A DNA stretch of 64,000 nt, taken from positions 124,001-188,000 of the forward strand of contig JAHJTC010000004.1 in the NCBI GenBank assembly GCA_018830105.1. The letters run 5' to 3'. Origin of the DNA: Bacteroidota bacterium. GTDB lineage: Bacteria > Bacteroidota > Bacteroidia > Bacteroidales > F082. Positions 45,548-53,945 of the stretch are shown piece after piece. The notes under the pieces are model-generated. The model saw only the letters and a program-made list of their open reading frames with translations, was not told where the DNA came from and did no database searches. Numbering within the stretch: the first letter of the stretch is position 1; each line of letters begins with the position of its first letter. The position numbers and the translations under genes were made by a program.

Positions 45548-46120
45548 ATGGAATATATCATTATTATTATATCTGCCATCTTTGTCAATAATATTGTTCT
45601 GGCGCAGTTTCTGGGAGTTTGTCCTTTTGTTGGCGTATCCAATAAAATATCTACCTCAATTGGCATGGGCGGTGCCGTGCTTTTTGTAATGACACTTGCT
45701 ACCATTGTAACCTGGTTGATTTACACTTACCTGCTTATACCACTGGGAATACAATTTTTGCAGACCATCGCCTTCATTCTTGTGATAGCCTCACTGGTTC
45801 AAATGGTAGAAATTATTCTCAAAAAAGTTAGTCCCGCACTATACGGTGCCTTGGGTGTGTTTTTACCACTTATTACCACCAACTGCGCGGTATTGGGTGT
45901 GGCGATTCTTACCATTCAAAAAGATTTCACCCTCATGGAAGGTGTGGTTTATGCCATTGCCAACGCAGGAGGTTTTGCTTTGGCCATGGTAATCTTTGCC
46001 GGCCTGCGCGAACATCTCGACCTGATGGAAGTGCCTCCGGGAATGCGTGGCGTGCCTATCGCTTTGGTAACGGCTGGTATTCTGGCTTTAGCTTTTATGG
46101 GCTTTACCGGAATCGTATAA
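45548..46120 (+). CDS. rnfA: Rnf electron transport complex subunit A
   Basis: A 190-residue six-helix membrane subunit. Signatures: IFVNNIVLAQFLGVCPFVGV near the N-terminus and PLITTNCAVLGVAILTI in the middle, with the conserved cysteines that pair with those of RnfE. The last gene of the operon; gene order B-C-D-G-E-A is the order common in anaerobic Bacteroidota and Clostridia. No clear terminator was seen within 100 bases. Confidence 0.95.
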   Translation: MEYIIIIISAIFVNNIVLAQFLGVCPFVGVSNKISTSIGMGGAVLFVMTLATIVTWLIYTYLLIPLGIQFLQTIAFILVIASLVQMVEIILKKVSPALYGALGVFLPLITTNCAVLGVAILTIQKDFTLMEGVVYAIANAGGFALAMVIFAGLREHLDLMEVPPGMRGVPIALVTAGILALAFMGFTGIV

Positions 46121-46331
46121 TGCTAGGCAGAAAAACTTATAAGCTATAGCTGATTCGTTTTCGGCAATCGCAAGGAATATTTCTGGGTTTTGAGATTTGT
46201 CAGGCTATAGCATTTTCAAATTTATAAAGGTCTTTATCAGAAGAGCAGAATCTGCTGGCTTTAAATGATTTACTAAAATAAAAATCGAAAAGCCTTGTTG
46301 TAGCAATCCTAACCTAACGATTTGTTGCCTA

Positions 46332-46363
46332 TTTGAATGCAAAGAGCAATTAGTATATCTTTA
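46332..46363 (+). promoter_or_regulatory. Possible promoter for the lipoprotein at 46396
   Basis: TTTG (46332-46335), a 20-base spacer and TATCTTTA (46356-46363, one mismatch at the last base of TAnnTTTG) end 32 bases before the ATG. Confidence 0.4.
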
Positions 46364-46395
46364 CAGATTCACGAGTAATAAAGCCAATTCTTAAC

Positions 46396-46884
46396 ATGAT
46401 TAAAAACTTATTATCCTCTTTGCTGATTTTAAGCTTATTAAGTTCTTGTGGCGCTGTAAAGTTAAGCGTTAAACCAGGGGCGAGCTTTTCGCGGGATGCA
46501 ACACTTACCATTGCACACGAAGAAGATAATTCGGGCACTGTGGGTGAACTTAGCCACCTGCTTTTTGAAAAGGGATTTAATTTGATTTCCTATTCAACAG
46601 CCAGAAATGCGGTTAAATTCAAGAATGAAATAAAAGGAAGTGACCCTGTAAATAAGCTGTTTGAAGCCGAAATTTATAGCATCAAAGAACTAAACTCAAT
46701 TTACGCTTTAGAATTGAGCTACAGCTTTTTGGATGAGACCGCTACTTATTATAAGAGTTTTTCGGCAAGAGTAATCGATTTAAACAGTGGCGAAATCGTG
46801 ATGTCGGCCAATTTCAGAGGCAAAAGGACTGTTCGTTCCGTTTTAAAGAATTTCGCAAAACAACTTGCTGATCAGATTGAATAG
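46396..46884 (+). CDS. Hypothetical lipoprotein
   Basis: A 162-residue protein with a lipoprotein signal peptide (LLSSLLILSLLSSC). The mature part has an alpha/beta pattern (TLTIAHEEDNSG, LLFEKGFNLISYSTARNAVK, SIYALELSYSFLDETATYYK, FSARVIDLNSGEIVMSANFR, SVLKNFAKQLADQI) that resembles periplasmic proteins of the CsgG/FlgT or LPP20 type, where an N-terminal segment is followed by a strand-rich sensor-like fold. I cannot assign a family firmly. It is a stand-alone gene converging with the 3D-domain gene. Confidence 0.7.
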   Translation: MIKNLLSSLLILSLLSSCGAVKLSVKPGASFSRDATLTIAHEEDNSGTVGELSHLLFEKGFNLISYSTARNAVKFKNEIKGSDPVNKLFEAEIYSIKELNSIYALELSYSFLDETATYYKSFSARVIDLNSGEIVMSANFRGKRTVRSVLKNFAKQLADQIE

Positions 46885-46927
46885 GAGGCTATTGATATAC
46901 ATGGATATTTGTGAAATGCATATTTCC

Positions 46928-47323
46928 TTATTCCGTCTCTTTCCAGCGAATCGTTACCATTTGAAGCCCCCATTCACGGGCTTTGAAAACATTCGTATCA
47001 AAATAAATATCTATTTTTTTTGTAAATCTTCTATTCATTTTGTCTATCACTCTATATTTTCCTTCCAATCCATCAATGGTGATTTCCATATTATAATACA
47101 ATCCTGAATCAAGCAGGTCTCTGGAAATCGCTATGGCCTTCATTCCAGGCTTCAATGTATCGCCCCAAGCAGTAATAGTTGGATCGTTGGATGTTTGTGC
47201 TCTTAATGAATTGTAAGCTGTTGCCATCACTTCCATAGATCGGGTTTTTGGCTGGTTGCATGAGCTGAATATGATTAATAGTGTGCCAGCAAGAATCAGA
47301 ATCTTAATAGATGAATGAATCAT
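46928..47323 (-). CDS. 3D domain lipoprotein (MltA-C-terminal/YuiC-like)
   Basis: A 131-residue lipoprotein (signal LILAGTLLIIFSSC) whose mature part is a 3D domain, named for three conserved aspartates: VMATAYNSLRAQTS, TAWGDTLKPGMKAIAISRDL, VIDKMNRRFTKKIDIYF, EWGLQMV. The double-psi barrel of this domain is shared with MltA and the Rpf-like YuiC lytic transglycosylases, so a peptidoglycan-cleaving role is plausible. It follows the methyltransferase gene by 50 bases on the same strand. Confidence 0.85.
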   Translation of the reverse strand: MIHSSIKILILAGTLLIIFSSCNQPKTRSMEVMATAYNSLRAQTSNDPTITAWGDTLKPGMKAIAISRDLLDSGLYYNMEITIDGLEGKYRVIDKMNRRFTKKIDIYFDTNVFKAREWGLQMVTIRWKETE

Positions 47324-47373
47324 GTATTTTCAACAATTGTTACGGGAAAATGTTGGCTGAAGACTTGCCAAGG

Positions 47374-48441
47374 CTAATTATTTCTCAAAACCCAAAGCTC
47401 CACCTCCTCCTCGGCCCGCCAGTATTGATCGCGTTTTGTTTTTTCCGAAGCAGCTTTCACCTTTTTTGTGAAACGCTTTTCCAATTGAAATCTTCCACCA
47501 TCGGTTAGTTCTTTTTCTATTGGGTGTTCTTTCGTTACATTGGTTATTTGAGCTAGATTTGAGAAGATGACTAGCAGTTTTCCTCCCGGCAAGAGGCGCT
47601 GTTTTGCTGCATCAAAAAATTCCGGAAACAGCTTTTCATTGTAGTAAATGGCTTCATCCAGGCTGTCAGAATCATGAGATTCAGGCAGCCAGGGCGGATT
47701 AAATACAATTAACTCGGTCTGTTTCTCAAACTTCCCAAAAAGATGTCCAAAATCCAATTCAATTTTTCTGGATAGCTTCGTGTCTCCCATAAATTCAGTC
47801 AACCCAACAAGTGCATTGGGATTGGTATCCGTTCCAAAAACTTTTTGAAAGCCGTGTTTTACTAATTGAAAAGCAAGCACGCCACTGCCAATGCCAACAT
47901 CAATAGCCGTTTTCTTTGGACCATCGTAGCGTTTTAGCCAATTATCAAAAAGTACCAAGTGCTCAAAACGTGTGGGAAAATAAGTGCCGTAATAGGGATG
48001 CAGTTTATTGCGCAATACCGGTATCGAAATCCCGTTTTCGAACCACTGCCAGGCACTGTTGAGGCCTTGTATTTGTGGAAACGTCAATAAAAAATCAGGG
48101 GTTTCCGGATAAAGCTTTTCCAGCCAACCAATAAATGGGGCTTTTTTTACGGCCAATTTATGGTTTACAGTTTCTATTAGAACAAGATTGGACAATTTGT
48201 GGTATTCCGCCCGAAACGCACGCTGTTCCTGAAATGTTTTGTTTGGCAGCTTGTCCTTAAGATGTATCGTCAGGGCTTTAAGCAATAACAAGCCGTTGCC
48301 ATAAATCCCGGTGATTAATACCCGCTTACCGGCTTCTAATTCTTTAATCGTTTGACTAACCTCCGTATGGCTGTTAAAAAAAGCCAATGGTTTTTCGATA
48401 GCAATAGGCTCAGGCTTGTTTATAGGAAGTTCTTCAATCAT
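47374..48441 (-). CDS. Methyltransferase of the small-domain (HemK/RsmC-like) type
   Basis: A 355-residue enzyme. The C-terminal half has motif I TAIDVGIGSGVLAFQLVK, the acidic loop VFGTDTNPNAL and the NPPW motif LIVFNPPWLPESHDS, which corresponds to the NPPY motif of methyltransferases acting on nitrogen atoms in proteins, RNA or DNA. The N-terminal half (KPLAFFNSHTEVSQTIKELE, RVLITGIYGNGLLLLKALTI) is a separate domain resembling the degenerate first half of RsmC/RlmG-like enzymes. The target is unknown; a role in rRNA or protein methylation is an inference from the motif. Confidence 0.78.
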   Translation of the reverse strand: MIEELPINKPEPIAIEKPLAFFNSHTEVSQTIKELEAGKRVLITGIYGNGLLLLKALTIHLKDKLPNKTFQEQRAFRAEYHKLSNLVLIETVNHKLAVKKAPFIGWLEKLYPETPDFLLTFPQIQGLNSAWQWFENGISIPVLRNKLHPYYGTYFPTRFEHLVLFDNWLKRYDGPKKTAIDVGIGSGVLAFQLVKHGFQKVFGTDTNPNALVGLTEFMGDTKLSRKIELDFGHLFGKFEKQTELIVFNPPWLPESHDSDSLDEAIYYNEKLFPEFFDAAKQRLLPGGKLLVIFSNLAQITNVTKEHPIEKELTDGGRFQLEKRFTKKVKAASEKTKRDQYWRAEEEVELWVLRNN

Positions 48442-48594
48442 CGCGTAGTTCTATTTTCGCCTAAATTAGTTCAAATTAATTTATCCCGTTGTGATGGACA
48501 GCCAATTTAAAAGCTAAGCAATGAATCCCTGTTAAAATCTAAAAAAATCGTGCAATTCGCTTAGTTAAGTTACGCAGTAAGATGAAAACTGATT
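48442..48594. other. AT-rich intergenic stretch upstream of the TspO-related gene
   Basis: The gap from 48442 to 48765 holds no ORF of note. Its only clear element is the promoter at 48595-48626; the remaining 140 bases of leader before 48766 show no strong hairpin. Confidence 0.5.
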
Positions 48595-48626
48595 TTTGGC
48601 TGTTTTTATATTAGTTGTTATATTTG
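48595..48626 (+). promoter_or_regulatory. Promoter of the TspO-related gene
   Basis: TTTG (48595-48598), a 20-base spacer and TATATTTG (48619-48626) match the Bacteroidota consensus exactly. The leader to 48766 is about 130 nt. Confidence 0.6.
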
Positions 48627-48765
48627 AGGCTTATTCAGTTTTGAAATGAATGCAAAAATCAACCCATAAGATTTATGGAAAAGAAGTTGATTGTATTCAT
48701 TTAACAATTTCTTGTTATTCATTTTGCTTCTTTTAGAACTATTCTCGAACCAATAAAATGAAAAG

Positions 48766-49566
48766 ATGAAGAATAAAATTTTAGCAAGCCTACATTTGAC
48801 TGTAGTTTCAGCACTTATCTTTTGGAATTATTATTCAAATACGGGTGCAATAAATAACAAAACAGTAGGCTCAGTAAGTGATAATCTCGATAATTTGTTT
48901 ACGCCCGCAGGCTATGCGTTTGCCATCTGGGGAGTTATCTACCTCGGTTTGCTTGTGCTCGGAATATATATGGTTGTTCGTGCATTTAATGATGACGGCC
49001 ATAATGCGTTTATTGCAAAGGCAGCACCTACACTAATTTTGGCACATCTTGGAAATGCGATTTGGCTTTGGTTTTGGCTTAATGAAGCTACAGGAATTTC
49101 CGTTATCGTAATGGGCTTTATTCTTATCATGTTGATCCTAACAGTACTTCGGTTGAATATGCAGCGTTGGGATGCGCCATTAAAGTTCATAGCACTTGTT
49201 TGGTGGCCAATTGATTTGTATTTCGGTTGGATAAGTGTTGCAACAATTGCAAACATTTCTGCTTACCTCGGAAAGTTGAATTGGACAGGAGGGATTTCGG
49301 AATTAAACTGGACAATAATCATGATTTCCATAGCAAGCCTTCTTGCTTTATTTATGATTTTCACTAGAAATATGCGCGAATATGCTGGCGTATTTATCTG
49401 GGCATTTATTGCCATTGCAGTGCGTCATTTTGATCAAATTCCAGCAATATTCTGGACTGCAATCATTGGCGCTTCCATTCTTGCTCTTGCTTCCGGTTTT
49501 CACGCGTATAAAAATCGCGCAACACTTCCATTTATCAGGAATGAACCTGTACAAAAAGGACAATGA
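48766..49566 (+). CDS. TspO/MBR-related tryptophan-rich membrane protein
   Basis: A 266-residue protein with seven to eight predicted helices. The segment NLFTPAGYAFAIWGVIYLGL is the hallmark of TspO/MBR-related proteins (compare the P-x-W-x-F-P and TPAG/FAIWG motifs), and the sequence is rich in Trp (WLWFWLNEA, VWWPIDLYFGW). It is longer than classic five-helix TspO, so it belongs to the extended related group. Family members bind porphyrins or other hydrophobic ligands; the ligand here is unknown. It overlaps a small downstream ORF by ATGA. Confidence 0.75.
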   Translation: MKNKILASLHLTVVSALIFWNYYSNTGAINNKTVGSVSDNLDNLFTPAGYAFAIWGVIYLGLLVLGIYMVVRAFNDDGHNAFIAKAAPTLILAHLGNAIWLWFWLNEATGISVIVMGFILIMLILTVLRLNMQRWDAPLKFIALVWWPIDLYFGWISVATIANISAYLGKLNWTGGISELNWTIIMISIASLLALFMIFTRNMREYAGVFIWAFIAIAVRHFDQIPAIFWTAIIGASILALASGFHAYKNRATLPFIRNEPVQKGQ

Positions 49567-49730
49567 AAATATCCAACTTTGCGAAGTTACAATGCTTCGG
49601 AGTGACTAAAGAACTTATAGTAATCGATACGTTAAAAAAGGTACGGAATTTCGCGAAAAATCTTGAGAAGAACCCTTCTCATTTTATTTTGGTGAAATTA
49701 ATAAAAACCGCAGAAAAGGCTCTTTTTTAG
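49563..49730 (+). CDS. Possible small protein downstream of the TspO-related gene
   Basis: A 55-codon ORF that starts in the ATGA overlap with the stop of the TspO-related gene. The product would be basic (MKISNFAKLQCFGVTKELIV...) with no recognised motif. The coupling suggests it may be translated, but length and lack of homology knowledge keep confidence low. Confidence 0.3.
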   Translation: MKISNFAKLQCFGVTKELIVIDTLKKVRNFAKNLEKNPSHFILVKLIKTAEKALF

Positions 49731-50131
49731 AATAGCTTATCATGTGATGATATAGCTTTTATTGTACTTCATTTACCCTGATGAACGCCAAGCGATAAAT
49801 TCTTAAAAATTTGTCGTTGATCGTAATGTGTTGTATTTTTGAAGAGTTTTATAATTAGCATAGCGAATAAGACATCCTATGAATTCTATGGTAATTTATT
49901 CCCGACAATGCCTCGATATGGAAGGCTTGGGTTTTGATAAGATTAATAGCTTTGTTGGGAGGTAGTTATTTGGTGGCTGGAGTTCAAAAGCTATTAAAAT
50001 TCATAGCTATCATACTGAGACTGCTTTTGCAAAAATTAAAATCCATTAGACATCTTTTTAGATGACAATATACGTGATATCAATAATTACAATGTAGAAT
50101 ATTTATGTTAATTTCTCAAAAAATTGAACAA
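49731..50131. other. AT-rich intergenic region before the beta-helix gene
   Basis: No convincing gene. It contains a promoter (49810-49841), a 28-codon ORF from 49879 that I do not trust, and in another frame a short open stretch ending near 50049 (GGWSSKAIKIHSYH) that might be gene debris. Confidence 0.4.
49810..49841 (+). promoter_or_regulatory. Probable promoter upstream of the beta-helix gene
   Basis: TTTG (49810-49813), a 20-base spacer and TATTTTTG (49834-49841) match the Bacteroidota consensus. It lies 290 bases before 50132, so either the leader is long or it once served another gene. Confidence 0.5.
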
Positions 50132-51634
50132 ATGAAAAACACAAACTCATTACTTTGCCTAACATTCGTCTTATTGCTGTTAGTAACAAATATTAGATTG
50201 TTTGCTACAACGATTCACGTTCCTTCTCAAATTCAAACAATCCAAGAAGCTATTGACATCTCGTTAAATGGAGATACAATTTTAGTTGCAAGTGGGACAT
50301 ATTCAGGCGTGGGTAATTATGATATTGATTTCTCTGGAAAAAAAATCGTTCTAAAATCTGCGAATGGTGCAAGCAATACCATTATTGATTGTATGAGTAT
50401 TGGAAGGGGTTTTAATTTTCAATCGAATGAAGACTCAACAGCTATATTGGACGGCTTTACAATACAGAATGGATTTGCAACTGATGAGTATGGGAATGGA
50501 GGTGGAATTTTTTGCTTTTGGAGTAGTCCTTTAATTAAAAACTGCAGAATTATAAATAACTCTTCGGAAAGAGGTGGAGGTATTTCTTTTATAAGTAGTA
50601 ATGCAATAATTCGTGATTGTATCATTAATTTTAATAATTCTAATTGGGCAGGAGGTATAAATTTAAGTAGTGCATCAGTTGAGATTTATAATTCAGAAAT
50701 TTCTTATAATACTGCGACATACGAAGGGGGGATTTCTGTTACTATGAATTCAACTTTGACAATTAATGATTGCAGTATTAACAATAATACTTCTCAAGGT
50801 GAAGCAATTGATATATATTATGGCTCAAATGTAAATATGAAAAATTGCTATGTCCAAAATAATACTGCTATCGGAATTTATATTACAAATGGTTCATCTC
50901 TAAATATGTCAAATTGTTTGGTGTCTGATAATCTCTCAGATGGATTACGGGCAACTAATGCTGACCAAATAAATATAGTTAATTCTAGTGTTGTTTTTAA
51001 TAATAATTGGGGAATTTTTAGCATGAATTCAACATTTAATATAAAAAATTCAATTCTGTATGGCAATTTAAATGAACAAATTTATTTGCAGTCTGCTCCA
51101 TTGCCTTTTATAGAATATACAAATATTGAAAATAGACTTTCTGGAGGAATCGTAGGCAACATAAATTGGGGTGATGGAAATATGGATGTATATCCTGATT
51201 TTGTTGATACACTTTCAAAGAACTATCGTTTATTGCCTATTAGTCTATGTAATGCAGCTGGAACATTAATTGGAGCGCCATCAAATGATTTGGATTACAA
51301 TGTCCGTCCACTACCAACAGGAACTAATCCAGATATAGGAGCGTTTGAAGTAGATCAAAGTATTATTTCAATTTTTGAATCTTCATTAGAATCTACTCTA
51401 AAAATTTATCCTAATCCATTTTCTAACCACACAACCCTGCAAGTAAACAAAACACTAAAAGACGCAACATTATCTATTTACAATTCGGTTGGACATTTGT
51501 CAAAACGAATAACTAATATTAACGAACAAACAATTACTTTACAAAGAGACAACTTACCAGTTGGACTTTATTTTATTGAATTGACAGATGATAATAATAT
51601 GTCTATTTCTAAAAAATTGATAATTACAAACTGA
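50132..51634 (+). CDS. Right-handed beta-helix protein with T9SS sorting domain
   Basis: A 500-residue secreted protein. A signal peptide (LLCLTFVLLLLVTNIRLFA) is followed by IQTIQEAIDISLNGDTILVA, the usual opening of pectate-lyase-like beta-helices, then many NN/IxN rungs (IIRDCIINFNNSNWAGGINL, MSNCLVSDNLSDG) and the choice-of-anchor motif RPLPTGTNPDIGAFE. The tail (LKIYPNPFSNHTTLQVN to SISKKLIITN) is a T9SS type A domain. The gene is visibly more A/T-rich than its neighbours, with A/T-ending codons and Asn/Ile-rich protein, suggesting recent acquisition or relaxed composition. Start at 50132 chosen because it gives the signal peptide. Likely a surface polysaccharide-binding or -degrading protein; no catalytic residues could be pinned down. 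Confidence 0.85.
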   Translation: MKNTNSLLCLTFVLLLLVTNIRLFATTIHVPSQIQTIQEAIDISLNGDTILVASGTYSGVGNYDIDFSGKKIVLKSANGASNTIIDCMSIGRGFNFQSNEDSTAILDGFTIQNGFATDEYGNGGGIFCFWSSPLIKNCRIINNSSERGGGISFISSNAIIRDCIINFNNSNWAGGINLSSASVEIYNSEISYNTATYEGGISVTMNSTLTINDCSINNNTSQGEAIDIYYGSNVNMKNCYVQNNTAIGIYITNGSSLNMSNCLVSDNLSDGLRATNADQINIVNSSVVFNNNWGIFSMNSTFNIKNSILYGNLNEQIYLQSAPLPFIEYTNIENRLSGGIVGNINWGDGNMDVYPDFVDTLSKNYRLLPISLCNAAGTLIGAPSNDLDYNVRPLPTGTNPDIGAFEVDQSIISIFESSLESTLKIYPNPFSNHTTLQVNKTLKDATLSIYNSVGHLSKRITNINEQTITLQRDNLPVGLYFIELTDDNNMSISKKLIITN

Positions 51635-51638
51635 TGAT

Positions 51639-51806
51639 CACAAATGCAATGAAAAGGTGTTCCGTTTGGCTATAAAATCTTTTAAAGTGGATGAATAACG
51701 CTTGGAAATATATCCTAATAAGAAGAATGTTGACAAGCTACAAGCTTTTGATGTCATATTTGCCAAAGCTTTTTCTGTAAATCCAATCACCAATTCAACT
51801 GACTAA
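51639..51806 (+). pseudogene. Possible degraded 3' end of a gene
   Basis: One plus-strand frame after the beta-helix gene reads HKCNEKVFRLAIKSFKVDE, a TAA, then RLEIYPNKKNVDKLQAFDVI and on to NPITNSTD with a final stop at 51804-51806. The composition is protein-like, with one internal stop and no start codon in a sensible place. It could be the remnant of a lost gene; this is a weak call. Confidence 0.25.
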
Positions 51807-53800
51807 TACCCCCCACTCTCCGTATTAAAAGTAGGTAGGTTGCTATATTTTTGCGCATAAAACATCATTTGTGCTGTGAAATCTTCTGGATATTTTACAA
51901 TGATATCTTTAATCTGACCAATCCCACACACGATCTCCAGTTCAGGATTAATAAAACCGGCGAAAGGAGCAATGCCAAGCTTCTTCCAGCGTTCCAGCAC
52001 TTCTGTATGCAATTTGCTATCAACTTTTACCCCATAATTCTCAACCAAAGTTTTGGCAGCGGTATAGTCACCTTCCGATTTTATGCGCTGAATTTCCCTC
52101 AATAAATCACCAAAAAGCTTTCGGGTAGCTTCGTAATCATTTATCCTGAAATAAGTCTTCCCCTCAATCTCTATGGTTTCAATAATACCTTGTGGCTCAG
52201 CTTTTTCAAAAACCCATTTTGCAATAAGCTGTCGGTTTCGCATATGGCTTTCTTCCAGTTGTTGCCCGGGTTCCAGGCGCACCAGCTGGCGCATCATCCC
52301 GTTTAAAATATAGCTTTCGTATTCGGCTTTTCCAGCATCCAACGAATCCATCAGTCCTTCCTCAATCAGCTTTTGGTCAAGCATATAATACAGTGCAACC
52401 AAGTCGGCGCGCGCTTCTTCAATGGTGTTGGAATAGCTTTTGAGACTTTCTGCCGGACTTTTTACGCCTGGAAGCAACTGCCCACTGCCGTGTCCGATTA
52501 CTTCATGCAATCCGGTATGCAGCTTAGAAGCCTGTCCGCCATATTTTTTTATGCGTTCCTGCTGTTCGGGCAGGTAAAATTCCTGCAGGGAACCGCCTTC
52601 ACGGGAGGCGTTTTCATAAGCATCTTCAATATTACCCAACGAAACCGATTTTGAACCGTAAGTTTCTCTAATCCAGTCAGCATTGGGCAGATTGATACCA
52701 ATTGGAGAAGTGGGGCTGCAATCGCCGGATTCGGTAATCACCTGAATCACTTTATAGCTCACCCCTTTGGCCTCTTTTCTTTTGTAGGCGGGGTCGATGG
52801 GACTGTTTTGTTCAAACCAGCCGGCTAGCTCACTAATTTTTCCAAAGCGTTGTGTAGCTTCCTCATCGCGCATCGAAAGAACCGATTCGAAAGTGGCGTG
52901 ACGTCCGAGTGGATCGCCATACACTTCAATAAAGCCATGAACAAGGTCAATGGCCGAAATGGTATCGCTTACCCAAATTTTGTTGTATTCATTAAACACG
53001 CTCAGGTCGCCGGTTTCATAGAATTCAATCAGTTTTTTCAGGCTTTCTTTTTGCAGCTCATTTTCGGTAAAATCCAGTGCTTTTTCGAGCAGGATAACTA
53101 TCTTTCGGATTGCCTTTCCATAGAGGCCATCGGCTTTATATATCCTTTCAATGATTTTCCCGTCCTTTTTGATAAGTTTGCTGTTCAGCCCTTTCCAAAT
53201 CGGCTCTTCCACATTGCTCTCGCTCATTTCGGCATAAAAAGATTCTGCTTCTTCCTGGCTGATATTTTCGTAAAAGTTACAAGCCGAACCTGCAACATGA
53301 TCGGTGCCCTCGTCTTGCAGAAGACGCTTTGGAGCTATTTTGGGATCGTAAATCAACTTGATTAGCCGGTCGATAAATGCAGTGGGGTCTTCTTCGAAAG
53401 GAACAGGCAATAAATGTGCGTCAATTTGATGCAATAAGCTGTTCAGGTATTCACGTCCACAGCCCGGAAAAAACTTTTCCATGGAATAATGGTGATGAAT
53501 GCCGTTGGAAAACCAGATGCGCTTGAGGTAAACCAAAAAATCATCCCAATCCTGTCCGCTGCGATTGCCTTCAAAATGATAATAAACGGCTTCGAGGCTT
53601 TTGCGGATCAGCAGGTTGTATTTATAGTTTTGGTCGTAGATGATGTCTCTTCCAGCCAAAGCTGCCTGATAAAGATGCCAGACCAGTTTTTTTTGGTTGA
53701 GGCTGAGGTTTTCGAATCCATTAATCTGATAGCGAAGTATGCGAATGTCGGCAAACTGCTCGGTCTGCCAGCTAAATTCCTGATCTGAAGATTTAAACAT
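51803..53800 (-). CDS. Dipeptidyl peptidase III (peptidase family M49)
   Basis: A zinc exopeptidase releasing dipeptides from the N-terminus of oligopeptides. The 665-residue protein has the M49 zinc motif HEVIGHGSGQLL (about residues 432-437, HExxxH with one extra residue) and the third ligand motif EEARADL about 29 residues later, the short spacing of Bacteroides-type enzymes. GLHEVIGH and DRLIKLIYDPKIAPKR are further family landmarks. There is no signal peptide, so it should be cytosolic. A -7 element lies at 53832-53839. Together with pepD it points to active peptide use. Confidence 0.92.
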   Translation of the reverse strand: MFKSSDQEFSWQTEQFADIRILRYQINGFENLSLNQKKLVWHLYQAALAGRDIIYDQNYKYNLLIRKSLEAVYYHFEGNRSGQDWDDFLVYLKRIWFSNGIHHHYSMEKFFPGCGREYLNSLLHQIDAHLLPVPFEEDPTAFIDRLIKLIYDPKIAPKRLLQDEGTDHVAGSACNFYENISQEEAESFYAEMSESNVEEPIWKGLNSKLIKKDGKIIERIYKADGLYGKAIRKIVILLEKALDFTENELQKESLKKLIEFYETGDLSVFNEYNKIWVSDTISAIDLVHGFIEVYGDPLGRHATFESVLSMRDEEATQRFGKISELAGWFEQNSPIDPAYKRKEAKGVSYKVIQVITESGDCSPTSPIGINLPNADWIRETYGSKSVSLGNIEDAYENASREGGSLQEFYLPEQQERIKKYGGQASKLHTGLHEVIGHGSGQLLPGVKSPAESLKSYSNTIEEARADLVALYYMLDQKLIEEGLMDSLDAGKAEYESYILNGMMRQLVRLEPGQQLEESHMRNRQLIAKWVFEKAEPQGIIETIEIEGKTYFRINDYEATRKLFGDLLREIQRIKSEGDYTAAKTLVENYGVKVDSKLHTEVLERWKKLGIAPFAGFINPELEIVCGIGQIKDIIVKYPEDFTAQMMFYAQKYSNLPTFNTESGGY

Positions 53801-53831
53801 ATATAGAAAATTGAATTTGTTTTTGCGCTGG

Positions 53832-53839
53832 CAAAGCTA
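53832..53839 (-). promoter_or_regulatory. -7 element for the DPP III gene
   Basis: The minus strand reads TAGCTTTG, an exact TAnnTTTG match, 32 bases before the start at 53800. Confidence 0.45.
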
Positions 53840-53884
53840 ATCAAAGATTTATAGCCAATGCTTTAGTCTTGATTGATCTTAATC

Positions 53885-53921
53885 AAAAAAAACATGCAAA
53901 CCAGTTTATGGCTCGCATGTT
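53885..53921 (-). terminator. Intrinsic terminator of gcvT
   Basis: On the minus strand a 7-bp stem (AACATGC with GCATGTT, 53891-53897 and 53915-53921) with a 17-base loop is followed by a run of T. It lies 25 bases after the gcvT stop. Confidence 0.6.
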
Positions 53922-53945
53922 AGCGGGTTTTTGCCTGATCTAGTA

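Noticed and set aside
49879..49965. 28-codon ORF following a consensus promoter at 49834-49841
   Set aside because: Too short, no motif, and no protein-like continuation in frame.
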